This document shows positions 45,001-58,065 of a stretch of 64,000 nt of DNA, in pieces (the first letter of the stretch is position 1; each line of letters starts with the position of its first letter). The stretch comes from Erpetoichthys calabaricus. Taxonomy: Eukaryota; Chordata; Cladistia; Polypteriformes; Polypteridae. The stretch is from the NCBI RefSeq assembly GCF_900747795.2, contig NC_041396.2, forward strand, positions 37,454,674-37,518,673. The letters run 5' to 3'. The notes below the pieces were generated by a model. That model was not told where the DNA came from, searched no databases, and saw only the letters and a list, made by a program, of their open reading frames with translations. The position numbers and the translations under genes are program-made.

Positions 45001-47878
45001 GTTGCACTTACGGCTGACATTCAGCAAATGTTTCATTGTTTTCTAGTGCGAGAAGATTGTAGGGATGTTTTGCGCTTTCTATGGTATGAGGACAGTGACC
45101 AGGACAAAAGGGTTGTTGACCATAGAATGAGGGTGCATGTTTTTGATAATAGTCCCTCACCTGCTGTGGCCATTTATGGTCTAAGGCGAGTTGCACAAGA
45201 AGGAGAAAAAGAGTATGGCAGTGATGTGTGCCGCTTTATTCAAAGAGACTTTTATATGGATGATGCTTTAAAGTCTGTCCCCACTGTGGAGGAAGCAATT
45301 GATCTCCTTAAGAGAACACAGGAAATGTTAGCAGCTTCAAATCTTAGGCTCCACAAAGTGGCCTCTAACAAAGCTGAGGTGATGGATGCGTTCTTAATGG
45401 AAGATCGAGCTAAGGATCTACAAAATCTTGACTTGTTTGTGGATGACCTACCTGATCAGCGAAGTCTTGGGGTAAGATGGAATATTATGTCAGACATTTT
45501 TACATTTTATGCACCTGAAACTGAGAGACCATATACCCGCAGAGGAGTACTCTCCACGGTCAATAGTCTTTTTGACCCGCTGGGTTTCCTGGCACCAGTG
45601 ACTATCCGGGGGCGCTTACTACTTAGAGAACTCTCGAGACACGGCGGTGATTGGGACACCAACCTTCCAGAAGGCATGCATGAACAATGGGTGCAATGGC
45701 AGAGTTCACTGCAGTGCCTCAGAGGCATTCAAATACCCCGTATATATTCTACTATTCCACCTTCTAATGCCCTGCACATTGAGCTGTGCATTTTTTCAGA
45801 TGCCTCTGTTAATGCCGTTGCTGCTGTGGCTTATCTCAAATTTCTAAGCCATGACAAGCAAATAGATGTGGGCTTTGTCCTCGGCAAGGCAAGACTTGCC
45901 CCCCCGACCTGAACTTACAGTGCCCAGGCTGGAGCTATGTGCTGCGGTGCTAGCTGTGGAGATTGCGGAAGTCGTCAGTGAGGAAATAGATCTCCAGCTA
46001 AACTCCACTAGTTTTTATACAGATAGTAAAGTGGTTTTGGGTTATATTCACAATCAATCCAGACGCTTTAGTGTCTATGTAAATAATCGGGTGCAACAAA
46101 TCCGGCAGTCTTCTAAACCTGAACAGTGGCATTATGTGCCAACAAATCAAAATCCTGCTGATCATGGTTCACGCTCCATTTCAGCCTCCAAGCTTTCCAG
46201 TTCAACATGGATTACTGGACCTCCCTTCCTTCGCCTTCCACTAAAGAAAATTCCAGAAGAACAAAATAAATTTGACCTCATCAACCCAGAAAGTGATGTA
46301 GATATCCGACCTGAAGTGAACTCTTTGTCCACTTATGCCTCTGAGAGTCACTTAAGCTCAAAACGGTGGGAACGTTTCTCTAGATGGTCATCTCTAGTCA
46401 AGGCTGTGGCTCATCTCTGCCACATTGCTGACTGCTTTGGGAATCGAAAACAAGCAGAAGGCTGTCTTGGCTGGCATATTTGTAAGAAAGGCATCTCAGA
46501 TGGATCATTAGTAAAGGCTGAAAGCTTAATCATCAGAAGTGTGCAGCATGAGGTATATTCAAAAGAACTGAGATGCATTAGGGCAAAATCGGACCTTCCC
46601 TCACAAAGCTCCCTCATCAAGCTGAATCCTATCATTGACAGCAGCAGCCTCCTCCGAGTTGGTGGGCGCCTCAATCAGTCCGGACTTAAATCAAAACAAA
46701 CTAACCCTTTCATCATCCCTGGCAGCCACCATGTTGCAACTCTTCTTGTGAGGCATCACCACCAAAAGGTACAACACCAGGGAAGGCACTTCACCGAGGG
46801 TGCTGTCAGAGCAAGTGGCCTATGGCTGGTTGGTGCCAAACGGTGCATAGGTAAAATACTTAATCAGTGTGTGACTTGCAGGAAGCTCAGAGGGAAAGTA
46901 CATGAACAGCGAATGTGTGATCTGCCAGCTGAAAGGCTCCAAATGGATCCTCCATTCTCATACGTGGGTGTAGATTTGTTTGGTCCATGGGAAGTATCTA
47001 CAAGGCGCACAAGAGGAGGTCATGCAAACAGTAAAAGATGGGCAGTACTCTTCACTTGTCTGTGTACTCGAGCAGTCCACATAGAAGTTGTTGAAGAAAT
47101 GAGCTCTTCCAGCTTCATTAATGCATTAAGGCGTTTCTTTGCACTGCGTGGTCCAGCGAAACAATTAATCTCTGACTGTGGTACAAATTTTGTGGGTGCC
47201 TGCAGAGAATTAGGAATGGAAGCTCCAAAGCAAGGGAAGGTGCAGGAGTACCTACAAGATCAAGGATGTGCTTGGGTTTTCAACCCACCTCATTCATCGC
47301 ATATGGGGGGAGTGTGGGAACGCATGATTGGAGTGGTACGACGCATATTAGACTCCATGCTGTTGCAGTCTGGTCGTGTACGACTTACTCATGAAGTGTT
47401 AACAACGCTAATGGCAGAGGTCATCACCATAATTAATGCACGTCCCCTGGTACCTGTTTCGTCTGATCCTGAACATCCTAATGTCCTAACACCTTCCATG
47501 CTGCTCACCCAAAAAATAGGCACGCCTTTTCTGTCTCAAAGTAACTTTGGTACAGGTGAGATGTTGAGACACCAATGGAAGCGTGTCCAATACCTCGCTG
47601 AGGAATTCTGGAGCAAGTGGAGAATGGAATATCTCAGCACTCTGCAGACACGACAGAAATGGCAAAATAAAAGGCCTGACATCAAAGAAGGTGATGTTGT
47701 CCTTCTGAAGGAAAAGCAAGTCAGGAGGAATGAGTGGCCTATGGGAATAATAATGAAGGCTGTTCCTAGCAAAGATGGATTAATAAGGAAGGTCGAGATA
47801 AAGATAGTTCAGCAAGGAGCAACAAAAATCCTTTACAGGCCTATTTCAGAACTGGTTTTTCTTTTATCACCAGATTAA
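42064..47878 (+). pseudogene. BEL/Pao gag-pol region
   Basis: Parts in order: an alanine- and glutamate-rich coiled-coil gag start (about 42.1-42.4 kb); gag with cysteine-histidine knuckles (near 43.6 kb); an aspartic protease-like part (near 43.9 kb); reverse transcriptase (about 44.8-45.4 kb); RNase H (about 45.8-46.1 kb); and a Pao-type integrase with zinc-binding and catalytic core parts (about 46.7-47.5 kb). The order is that of the BEL/Pao family. About one break separates it from a continuous frame, so I list it as a fossil. Confidence 0.92.
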
Positions 47879-47927
47879 AGTATTTGGCTCAGTTTTTGGT
47901 GGTATCTTAAAGATACCAGACGGGGAG

Positions 47928-48449
47928 TGTTCTGGTTCTAATTGTTTTTGCAAACCTTTGTAATCCTAATATAAAAATCCTAATGCTACTGCTGCAAGCA
48001 GGAAGCCATGTGACAGGAGGCAGGAAGTAGGAAGTGAGTGCAGCAGCAGTAAGCATGGTGTGTTTATTACCTCTGTGTTTGTACTCTCAAACAATCCTTC
48101 GCCATCCTGCTTAGTTAGCCCTTGTGAAGGCATTCCCTGTAAGTTCTCTTTTTTCTAGTTTTATAGTCTTTAAGTAACTTTGGTTAAGGAGTGTCAAAGT
48201 AAATGTTGTATTTCATTACATAAATTTACTGAGCCTTTGGCTGTTAAGCTCTTAGTTATAAATGCTGCTGTATTTACTCTATGTTACTTATACAAGTACT
48301 TATTAGTGTTTGTTTGTATTTGTATTTACAGTTTCACACCATTTTTGTAATTAAACATTCTCTACATCACTTCGTGGTTCCGGGAATTATTGCATGAAGG
48401 TGTTTAGCTTGCTGGATAATTGAACAGGAGATTCAGTGAGGCCAGTACA
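47928..48449 (+). repeat. 3' LTR of the BEL/Pao element
   Basis: 522 bp. It is preceded by a short purine-rich tract (gacggggag) that fits the polypurine primer site, and followed by the acaag target duplication. Confidence 0.95.
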
Positions 48450-49039
48450 ACAAGAAATAACTTCACTCTGTACCTCCTCATTTCTTAGTGGCCAGGATTG
48501 ATTACATTTATACTTACATTTATTTGCTTTGCAGACACTTTTATCCTAAAGGACTTAAAAAAGAGGTCAGTGTAATAAACATCAGTCTGCAGACTGTTTG
48601 GGAACAAATGTTACAGGACAAGGGTACAAAAATTGATCACCAAAAGTAATGAATCAGAACAAAATACAAGCAAGTTAACACTTCCTAGATTGTAAAATCC
48701 AACAGCTAATATTAGCTAGGCAGAAATTTAACAAACTTTTTAAAACATTGTGTGAGTCAAAATGGAGGTGGGTAGCTTACTCCATCAGCTAGGAATTACA
48801 TGTGAAAAGAGTTTGCTTTGAGACTTGGTGCCACGCAGAGGTGTCATCACTTAATGCCATTGATCAGCAGATCTCCGTGGTTGAGAAGGAGCATAAGTCC
48901 TCACACGTGTTTCCTTATATATCGATGCTGATCCATTGACTACTCTGTAAGCAAATATTAAGGATTTGAACTTAATATGTCCCACTACAGACAGCCAATG
49001 CGGTCATCTGAAAAGAGGAGTGACATGTGCCAGCCTCAC

Positions 49040-49688
49040 TTGCTTGGCAGATGAAATTTAATGTTAGTAAATATAAAGTATTACACATTGTGTACACCTT
49101 ATGAAAATGATTTAGGAGTCATACTGGATTCTACGTTATCAACTTCCCAACAGTGTTCAGAAGCAAGAAGGCAAACAGAATGTCAGGTTATATAGCGCCC
49201 TGATGTGTGGATTACAAGTCCAAGGAGGTTCTGCTCAAGCTTTATAACACACTGGTGAGGCCTCATCTGGAGTATTGTGCACAGGTTTGGTCTCCAGGCT
49301 ACAAAAAGGACATAGCAGCACTAGGCTGATTCCAGGACTACAGGGGATGCATTATGAGGAAAATATTAAAAGTGCTGAGCCTTTTCAGTTTAAGCAAAAG
49401 AAGATTAAGAGGAGACATGATTGAAGTATTTAAAATTATCAAGGGAATTAATCTAGTGGATTGAGACTGTTATTTTATTATGAGTTCATCATTTGGAAAC
49501 TTGTTAAGGGTGAATTTCACACAAACATTGGGAAGTTTTTTTTACACAAAGAACGATAGACACTTAGAATAATTTACCAAGTACTGCGGTAGACAGTTTT
49601 TTTGGAAAAAATAAGTGGATAGGACTGGCGAGCTTTGTTGGGCTCAATGGCCTGTTCTCATCCACATTGTTCTACTGTTCTACTGTTC
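49040..49688 (+). pseudogene. CR1-like LINE 3' end in U4
   Basis: Orthologue of 34310-35066, slightly shorter through small deletions. Segments for LYNTLVRPHLEYCAQVW, RRLRGDMIEVFKII and the final LLGSMACSHP are readable in broken frames. Confidence 0.8.
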
Positions 49689-50607
49689 TAACAGTTGCCT
49701 TATATGTTCTAACAGTCCATCCATATAAATCAAAAGTAACACAGTTTATTTTAAAGGGTTGATACTAACCTCACACATTCAGATGCCTGTTTTCAGTATC
49801 AGAAATTGTACTGCTCTATGAGTAAGGGGAAAAATAAAATAAACTCATTCCAGATGTTTATTAATTTTTTAATTTTATTGATTTTATTGAAATCACACAA
49901 CATTCCATACAAACAGATCAATTTTTACAAAAATAGGATCGAAAACAAATCAACCCCCACCCCTGAGAAAGAGAGCATGGCCAGCAGAGTAAAACTTAAA
50001 GCTAGTAAAAATAAGTAAATAGGCGAATGAATAATTGAATAAAGATAAATTGAGAAGAAAAAGAAATGGGGAGAGAATCTGCTTCCTCAGTGCTTTAAAA
50101 GCTTATTCTAAAATGTTATTGATTAAATCCTACCAGGTTTTGAAAAAGTTTGACAGATATCCTCTAAGTGAGAATTTGATTTTTTCCAGTTTCAAATATT
50201 ATATAACATCAGTTACCCACAGACTTAAAAGAGGAGAGTTAGGATTCTTCCAGTAGAGCAAGATAAGTCTGTGTGCCAATAGTGTAGTAAAGGCCATTAC
50301 AGTTTGTTTGTGCTTCTCCACTTTAAGCTCCTCTGTGAGCCCACCAAACACAGCTGTTAGTGGATTAGGAGAGATTGTGATGCCAAGGCCGTCTGATAGG
50401 CATTTAAAAAATTTGGTCCAGAATGATGTTAATTTGGTGCAGGCCCAAAACATGTGACCCAGTGAAGCTGGGACTTGCTTGCAGCGCATGCAGGTTGGAT
50501 CTTGCCCTGGAAACATTTTGGACAATTTTAGACAAGACAGATGTGCTCGATATATAATTTTGAGTTGAATAATTGCATACTTTGCACATATGGAGCTCGA
50601 GTGAATC

Positions 50608-51352
50608 CTCTTTTTTTTTTTTTATATTTTTATTTTATTAATTTTCATTGTAATCATTCCATACAAACAGATCAATTTATAACCCAATAAATTTGAAAAC
50701 AAATCAAACCCCACCCCTGAGAAGGAGAGCTTAGCTAAAGGAAAATTTCTTTAAGCTTTTTAATAAGGCAACATTAGACAAAAGAAGGGGAGAAGTAAAT
50801 ATCTATATAAATAAGAGATGGAGAAGGGAGTTAAATGCAATAATAGTTATTTCTCTTATTCTAAAATAATATTGATTAAATCCTGCCAAGTTTTGAAAAA
50901 ATTTTGTACAGATCCTCTAACTGAAAATTTGATTTTTTCCAATTTCAAATAATATAAAACATCGGTTTCCCACTGACTTATCAGAGGAGAATTAGGATTC
51001 TTCCAATTTAACAAAATAAGTCTGCGTGCCAAGAGTGTAGTGAATGCAATCACCGTTTGCTTGTCCTTCTCCAATTCCAGTCCATCTGGAAGGACACCAA
51101 ACACAGCTGTTAGTGGGTTAGGAGGGATTGTGATACTAAGGCTGTCTGAGAGGCACTTAAAAATTTTTGTCCAAAATGATGTTAGTATGGTGCAAGCCCA
51201 GAATATGTGACCCAGTGAGGCAGGAGCTTGGTTGCAGCGCTCGCAGGTTGGATCCTGGCCTGGAAACATTTTGGACAGTTTTAAACGAGACAGATGAGCT
51301 CGATATATAATTTTTAGTTGAATAATTCTATGCTTTGCGCATATAGAACTCG
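50608..51352 (-). mobile_element. Second L1 3' end nested in the L1
   Basis: A T-rich start at 50608 and a full 3' UTR plus ORF2 C-terminus repeat what 49861-50607 already contains: LKLSKMFPGQDPTCERCN, SLGHIFWACT and LLARRLILLNWKNPN. The two copies differ substantially, so this is another subfamily member rather than a fresh tandem duplication. Both copies reach the same ORF2 position (actcgagtgaat) at 50597 and 51352. Confidence 0.6.
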
Positions 51353-51359
51353 AGTGAAT

Positions 51360-53690
51360 TCTCTGCTTTGCTACCTTCCACTCCTTTTCTGATATATTGA
51401 TTAAGAGATCTTCTTCCCAATGTCCTCTTGGATCTTTGAAAGGTAGGGATTCTAATAAGATTTTATATATTGCGGAAATAGTGTTTGTCTAATCTAATAT
51501 TATATGCTTGAGGATTCACTGGGAAGAGCACACTTTTATTCAAATTAATTCTGAGATCAGAAATCTTTTGAAATTCTGTTAGTGCTGTTAGGACTGCAGG
51601 CACAGTGTTTTGTGGGTCTGATATATACAGTACCATATCATCTATATATAGAGAAACTTTCTGTCCCAGTCCTTCTCTGATAATCCCCTTTATCTCATAA
51701 GCATTTCGACAGTAAACTGCCAGTGGCTCAATGGCGATCGCGAAAAGCAGTGGTGACAAGGGGCATCCTTGTCTGGTACCACATTCTAGTTTAAAGTAGT
51801 CTGAATTAATGTTGTTAAAACAAACTGAAGCTTCTCGAATGGTGTACAGTAGTTTGATCCATGCACAAATGTTCGGGCCAAACCCAAATTTCTCCAATGT
51901 AGTGAAAAGGTAGTTCCATTCAATCATATCAAATGCTTTTTCTGCATCCAACAATAATAATATCTCCGGGGTGTTTGACTTTGTGGGTGAGTATATTACA
52001 TTAAACAGGCGTCGAAGACTGGAAGCTAAATGTCAGCTTTTAATAAATCCAGTTTGATCTTGTGATATTACCGAAAGCAGCACTTTCTCCATCCTTCTAG
52101 CTAGGACTTTGGAGAGTATCTTAACATCATTATTCAGAAGTGAAATTGTTCTGTATGATGCACATTGTAATAAGTCCTTATTTTGTTTAGGAAAGATGGT
52201 GATTAATGCTTGGCAAAAAGTTTGAGATAGAATTTTATATTGTCTCTAGCTTCTGTAAATGTTGCTAATAAAAGAGGAGCTAGCTGAGTGGAGAATTTCT
52301 TATAAAATTCGGCAGGGTATCCATCAGGGCCTGCTGCTTTCCCACTCTGAATTGACTTTATAGAATCTAGTAATTCTGAAAGTGCCAAAGGTTTATCCAA
52401 TTCTTCTGCACTGAGAGTATCTATTTGTGGTTTCTGTGATGTATCCAGAAATGCATTAGATTGTGTCTTGTCTTCTTTAAACTCAGTAGAATATAAGGAC
52501 AAGTAGTAGTCTCTAAATGTGTGGATTATATTTTTATGGTCAATGATTTTATCTCCGTTTGTGTTGGTGATTGCTGGAATTGCACTGTGAACTTCTTGCT
52601 TGTGGATTTGTTCAGTTAAGATCTCATTAGCTTTCTCTCCATGTTCATAGTAATGATGTCTTGATTTAAAAATGAGTTGTTCAGTTTCTTTAGTTATTAA
52701 GAGGTTGAGTCCTGAATGCAGAGCTTGCCTTTTCCTATGAACAGCCTCACTTGGACACCTGGCATGTTCTTGATCTATTCTAGTAATTTCGCTGGTTAGC
52801 TCTGAAACCTTCTTAGTTTCCAATTTATTTCTGTGGGAAAGATATGAGATAATCTGTCCTCTTAAGAAGGCCTTCAGGGTTTCCCAGAGTATTCCTGCAG
52901 AAACCTCTGAGGATGTATTTGTCTCTAGAAAAAAAAAATGAATTGTTTGGATATAAATTCCGTACAGTTCTCATCTGCTAATAAAAGTGGGTTAAGACGC
53001 CATCTGTGAGATGAGTATGTGTTTGGGTTTAGAAATCTCCAGGGGTCTGATAAGTTGTGATCAGTTACAAACTGTGTAATTGTCTTTGCAGTGTTAGATG
53101 TCATCACCCCTGTGACAGGAGATATGTCTAGGTCTGGATTTAAAACACAATTAAAGTCCCTAGCCATTATAATTTTATTAGTGCAAACATTAGGAATGGA
53201 TGCAAATACATTTTGGATTAAGTCCCTATCATCCACATTGGGTGTATAAACATTTATCAGAATCACTTTACAGTTAAAAAAAATTACCCATGACAATCAC
53301 ATATCTCCCTTCAGGATCAGATACTACATCTGATACTACAAATGAGACTGTTCTATGTATAAGAATTCCCACACCTCTAGCTTTCTCTGTAAAGCTAGAC
53401 ACCTCTAGCTTTCTCTTTAAAGCTAGAATGGAACATTTGGCCAGTCCAGTCTTTTTTGCAGCCAGAACTCATCCTTTCTTAATAAGTGGGTAACCTGTAA
53501 AAATACTGTTTTAGCGTTTAGACTTGTTAGGTGAGAGAATACTTTCTTTCTCTTTAATTCATGATTCAGGCCTTTAATTTTCCAGCTCACAAAGTTAACT
53601 GTGCGGTCATGGAGACCATTTTTGATGTCATTTTGTAGTCTTAACTGAAACTGAGACAGCTTTGACCTTAATTTCCAATTTTCCCAGGAG
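51360..53690 (-). pseudogene. L1 ORF2 (endonuclease and reverse transcriptase), broken
   Basis: Endonuclease pieces read NFVSWKIKGLNHELKRKKVF, then VFLQVTHL, where the catalytic glutamate of QETHL is replaced. Next come LINVYTPNVDDRD and ARDFNCVLNPDLD. A linker (METKKVSELTSEITRID and following) leads to the RT entry SGKAAGPDGYPAEFYKKF. The core reads LDAEKAFDMIEW, GTRQGCPLSPLLFAIAIEPLA and SLYIDDMVLYISDP, where the usual YADD is YIDD. Several stops and frame changes separate the blocks, so no enzyme can be made. Confidence 0.85.
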
Positions 53691-54228
53691 TTATTGCCAT
53701 GAAGCCTATTGTTACGTTGGTACTTATAATTATAAGGATTAAAAGGATAGAGATTAGAGTTAGCTTGCTCTCTTTCTTTCCCCCCCAGTCCCTCCATTTT
53801 GCCTCACCACGTGAGGCTGGAGCACACTTCACAAAGTCCAAGTCCTCTGACATACCTAGAGACAGAGCACATCCAAAACAAAGCAAGCCCCCCAGCAGCG
53901 GCATATAAGGATTAAAACTGAGATATCTATTGCCAATACAGTCCAAATACTATAAGCATAAAATATAATCTTCAACAGTCTTGAAATAGTAAGATAGTAA
54001 ACCCAGGGAATGGTGTTAAAAAATTGCCCTGGATAAGCATAGTAAACCCTAATACAATAATAACAATAACAATAAACCAAGGGTATGATATTAAACAGTC
54101 TCCTATAGAAGAGTAAAAAAAATTAAAAGTTACTAATTTCATTTCTTCCACACATACATACATATACGCATATAATTGTAATTAAAACATAAACAGAAAA
54201 TGGCCAAGAAGGGAAAAAAGATGTATAA

Positions 54229-55050
54229 TTATGGTACCAGTATCACTGCAAGCAGATCAGACAGCCGGTAATATATTCTTTGCCATGCCATGACAGGATG
54301 CGACTCACGACCGTATTTCAAAAAAGTGTCGGGATCGGCTTTCTTAACTCTTTTTCTGCTTCCTCCGTAGTGGCAAAGATGTAATGCTTGTCTAGAATAT
54401 CCACTTTCAGTTTGGCAGGATACAAAAGGCTGTATCTGATCTCGGCTTTCCGTTAAGTGCTGTTTAATGTTGTAAAAAGCGTCACATTCAGCAGCTGTTG
54501 AGGGTGAGAAATCAGGGAAAATAACGAATATGGTTATTTTCAAATATAATTTCTTGTTTCTGTCTGAGAAGTGATATTACATTAAATTTAGATTGTGATT
54601 TTTCGAAACGCACGACAAGAGTCCTAGGTTTAGATGTATTTGATCCCCGTATGTGGTAAGCTGCTGCTATCTCGGTGTCTGATTTAAAGTCCTCTCCAAT
54701 TATTTTTGAGAATAGTTCAGCTACGAATTTCACTGGGTTTGGACTTTCACGATTCTCTGGTAGAACTTCGATTCTAATATTATTCCTTCTGCATCCATCT
54801 TCCAGAGCAGCAAGTCTGTCTCCGAGTTTTTTGCATTTGGAACTCGCAACTTTTGCTTTTCCGTCGGCGGTGGATGCCAGATGTTCGGCGATTATATAAA
54901 CGTTTCTCCAAGTCTTTATTATCCTGCCGCAGCTCCAGACACAGCTACTTGTTTGTCTTCTCGCTTGTCCTTCAGCATACCATTTATTTCTTTCTTTATA
55001 TCTTTCTTAAGCTCAGCGATCATTACCTTCAGTTTGGACATATCTGTCTG
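54229..55050 (-). pseudogene. L1 ORF1 (RNA-binding protein) relic
   Basis: Pieces read KKDIKKEINGMLKDKREDKQ (coiled-coil part), then FVAELFSKIIGEDFKSDTEI and AAAYHIRG. These are followed by RTLVVRFEKSQSKFNVISL, IIFENNHIRYFPDFSP and FYNIKQHLTE. This is the order of the L1 ORF1p RRM-like and C-terminal domains. It is broken by stops and frame changes. Confidence 0.75.
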
Positions 55051-55071
55051 AACGATCATTCCAGATGTTTA

Positions 55072-56555
55072 AAGACATGGAAGTCAAGTAAGAATTAATT
55101 TCTAGAACAGTTTTAGAGTTAGCCAGAGTAATGCAGAAGTAATAAGCACTTTATATATTATAATGACCATATAAACTTATACATTGGCATTAGTTAAGTA
55201 TAGTGTGGACAACAATGGAATGATAGGACTGGTCCTTTCCCTGCACTCTGTCCTAAAAGGACAGACTGAACCTGGAAAAAGCAAGTTGAGGAGACAGAAT
55301 CATGTTGCTATACTGGCCACCGGATGGGAATTGTTTTTTTATGTAACAATTGAGCATACATTGCACATTAAATATTAAATCAGCACTGTAACTAACGGCT
55401 TAATTTACTGTACAGTGAATATCAAAAATGTTCCACATAAAAACAGATATTTTATATGAAGCTTTGTGTCACAAGCAGTTTGCAAGTTGATATTTTTTCA
55501 TTCTTACTATCTTGATGAACCACTAAATCAGCTTTTATCCAACAGAACATACTCCTTCACAATGGCTTTGTGATGCGCTCCTCTGCACAGGCCAGTGTTA
55601 GTCAAACTTGCTGACCATGACTATCCATCACTTTGTTTGGTGGATTACCTCCAAAAAATAGTTTATTTCCTGGCTCTGTTGGAATTTTTGCTTTAAACTG
55701 TTTTTTAATTGTGTGTGTTGTCACACATGTGTGCCTGAGGGTCACCTTCTAGACTCTATAGAGGTAAGTACTACCACCCCAGGACACGAGGGAGCACTGT
55801 CATTGACGATGTTGTCTCTTTATCCACCCAGAGCTCAGTGAAACCACACAGTGAGGCCAAATGACTCCACCCCTTCTGGTCTATTGACTATAAAATTTAG
55901 ATGCTCCCAGCAGTGGTCATCTCACTGCAGGATGAGCAGACCGCCGGACGGAACGCCTACTTGACAATTCTTAATCTCAGGAACTGATATTGCCTTCCCT
56001 TTACTGTTATTAGTGCCACTAAGCACCCATTTATTTTGGACTCATTAGTTATTAAAACTGCCGGACTGGTTGGTGCCCTATCATTTCTTTGGTAGATGTG
56101 TGTGTTCCCTTGTTAACTGAGTATCTACCATGCCCTGAGCTGTCTCCATATTTTTACGTATAAATACCAGAAAGACTTTAATTTTCATTTCAGAATTTAT
56201 TAACAGAAAAATCAGCTTGGTTATCAATAGGGATGTGTTAATTTGTTAAGAATTTGCTTTTTAAAGATTGAAGTGGTGCAGTTGGCAACCTTTCTGTCTG
56301 GCAGCTCTTGAACCCCTGGATTAATTTCCTAATATCTTGTGTGCAGTTTGTCAGTTCTTCCCATTTCTACTCTAGTAACTCAGCCAAAGGATATACAACA
56401 GGCAGATTAACTGGCATCCTGTTCATGTCTGATTCTTGTCTTTTAGTTGATATGTTAGGAACGGCTCTAGAGCCATGTAATGTTGAAATGGACACTAACA
56501 AGTTCAGTGTATGGATCAACAAATGAATGGATGCTCAGTATGCTTTAGGATGTTT
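55072..56555. other. U4 spacer, non-coding
   Basis: Aligns with 35330-36165 of U3 up to about 55900. The stretch 55900-56455 is missing in U3 but partly present in U1 (9140-9330), where it contains a SINE-like segment (cccctggtttaat, tgtgtgcagtttg). So the loss occurred in U3. Confidence 0.55.
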
Positions 56556-56568
56556 ATTTTAAATTTGC

Positions 56569-56691
56569 CTGCGGTTGGTTGGCACCCTGCCCAGGATTGG
56601 TTCCCTGCCTTGTGCCCTGTGTTGGCTGGGATTGGCTCCAGCAGACCCCCGTGACCCTGTGTTTGGATTCAGCGGGTTGGATAATGGATGG
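56569..56691 (+). mobile_element. Short-form SINE copy with 13-bp target duplication
   Basis: Repeats attttaaatttgc at 56556-56568 and 56692-56704 flank a 123-bp SINE 3' part beginning ctgcggttggttgg and ending in a GGAT tail. U3 at 36291 has the empty site. Confidence 0.92.
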
Positions 56692-56789
56692 ATTTTAAAT
56701 TTGCAGTATGATTGTGTTCTATACTGCCAGTGTGGGGTGTGGCTACCCAGTATGCATTCAAGAAATGGGGTTGGAACGAACCATTCTTA

Positions 56790-57340
56790 CAGCTATTTAG
56801 TCCAATTCAGCAGCAACCAGCCCAGAACGGGCTGCCAGTCCATCACAGGGCATACTCCCAAACATCCACACTCACATTCAGCTAATTTTGAATTGCCAGG
56901 TAACCTAACCTGCACATCTTGGGGAGAATAACTAACAAAGACATGAAGGGAACAGACAAACTAAACAGTTACAATAAATTACCAGGTGTGAGATTCAGCT
57001 CCAGTGGATCCATGAAGCTAAATTCTGTGCCATTATGCGGTCATTTTTCAGAAGTATATAGAATACCGGATGGTGTGCTGATGCCTCAAAACCCTACTGA
57101 CATGGGTACAAATGCCTGTGTGGAATGTAAATGTTCTCCTTATGTCTGTGTGGCTTTTCTCCTGGACAAGCATTTTCATCATGTAGACTGTTATATTAAT
57201 TGTAAGAACTACTTTGATTACTCTACAATTGGATGCCCTAAAATTCATTGACACCCAGTGCAACTTTGCACTCTGCCTTGCACCTAGGAATTCTGGGAAA
57301 AGACAAGTGGGTACAGAAGATGGATGGATGGTTATTTAAG
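56790..57340. repeat. Head-to-head SINE relic pair upstream of V1R-d
   Basis: Minus-strand arm about 56790-57040, plus-strand arm about 57060-57340 ending in gatggatggatgg. It is the best conserved of the four pairs. Confidence 0.75.
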
Positions 57341-57407
57341 ATCAAGTTGGCACTATAATTTGAATACAGACAAACCTCAAGCTAAAGGCAGGAATATCAA
57401 TTTAGAC

Positions 57408-58065
57408 CCGTGCTTCCCAACCTCAGTCCTGGGAACCCACTGTGCCTGCATGTTTTTGTTTCTAACCAGCTTCTCTTTTTAATTGGAATCCTGGGCTAAT
57501 TAAGTGAACTGTCATTGCCCAGATTCTGTGTTTGGGGAACATTATAGAAATTGGAAAACTAGGTTTGGTAAAAAAAAATTAAAATATACTAAGTAGTGAT
57601 AACGGGATTTTTTTTTCTTTTTTTTAACTTTTTAACAAATTTCACCCTGATTTTCATTCTGCTTTTCCAGGAGTTCTGATTGTTTAATTTATCTACTAAT
57701 TAGTGGGCCTGACGCTAAAGTTTTTGCAGCCTTTCAACATTCAGTAATGTTAACCTGGCTGTCAGTTCTGTTTATATTAATTATCATTATTAGGATACAA
57801 TAAAGGATGCAAACTGTACAAAAAATTAACAAAACAATAGGACAACAACAAAAGAGAGGTAAACAGTTAAAGCAAAACTAGAAATATTTCTAATTGTCTT
57901 ATAAATGTAAAAATCATATTGCTGTGCTTTTCTTAAGGCAGAATAAGAGATGGGAAAAAGACCATCTAAATAAATTAGATCAATTATTATCACTAATTGT
58001 GAATTCAGCTGGAATAATAACCTGCAGCCACAGTGGGTCCTCAGGACCGAGTTTGGGAACCACTG
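57408..58065. mobile_element. hAT-type MITE just upstream of V1R-d
   Basis: Long imperfect inverted ends (about 43 bp): gtgcttcccaacctcagtcc at the left and, inward from the right, gtggttcccaaactcggtcc. Eight-bp target duplication: atttagac (57400-57407) and aattagac (58066-58073), one base diverged. U3 shows the uninterrupted tttagatgcattcc. There is no transposase; 658 bp. Confidence 0.85.

Larger units (their letters stand above)
41409..48449 (+). mobile_element. BEL/Pao LTR retrotransposon, nearly whole, young
   Basis: A virus-like LTR element of about 7.0 kb with two almost identical LTRs, an internal gag-pol region and a 5-bp target duplication (acaag at 41404-41408 and 48450-48454). 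U3 preserves the empty site near 32105-32115. It looks almost whole, with about one break in its reading frame. LTR similarity points to a recent insertion, after U3 and U4 separated. It sits in spacer DNA about 10 kb upstream of V1R-d. Confidence 0.95.
49861..55055 (-). mobile_element. L1/Tx1-like LINE, near full length but dead, 16-bp target duplication
   Basis: Sixteen-bp repeats (tcattccagatgttta) at 49845-49860 and 55056-55071 flank a 5.2 kb minus-strand insertion in U4. From its 5' end (right) it holds ORF1 relics (54229-55050), ORF2 endonuclease and reverse transcriptase (51360-53690) and two successive 3' ends. The rightmost start inside ORF1 suggests 5' truncation. Confidence 0.88.
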
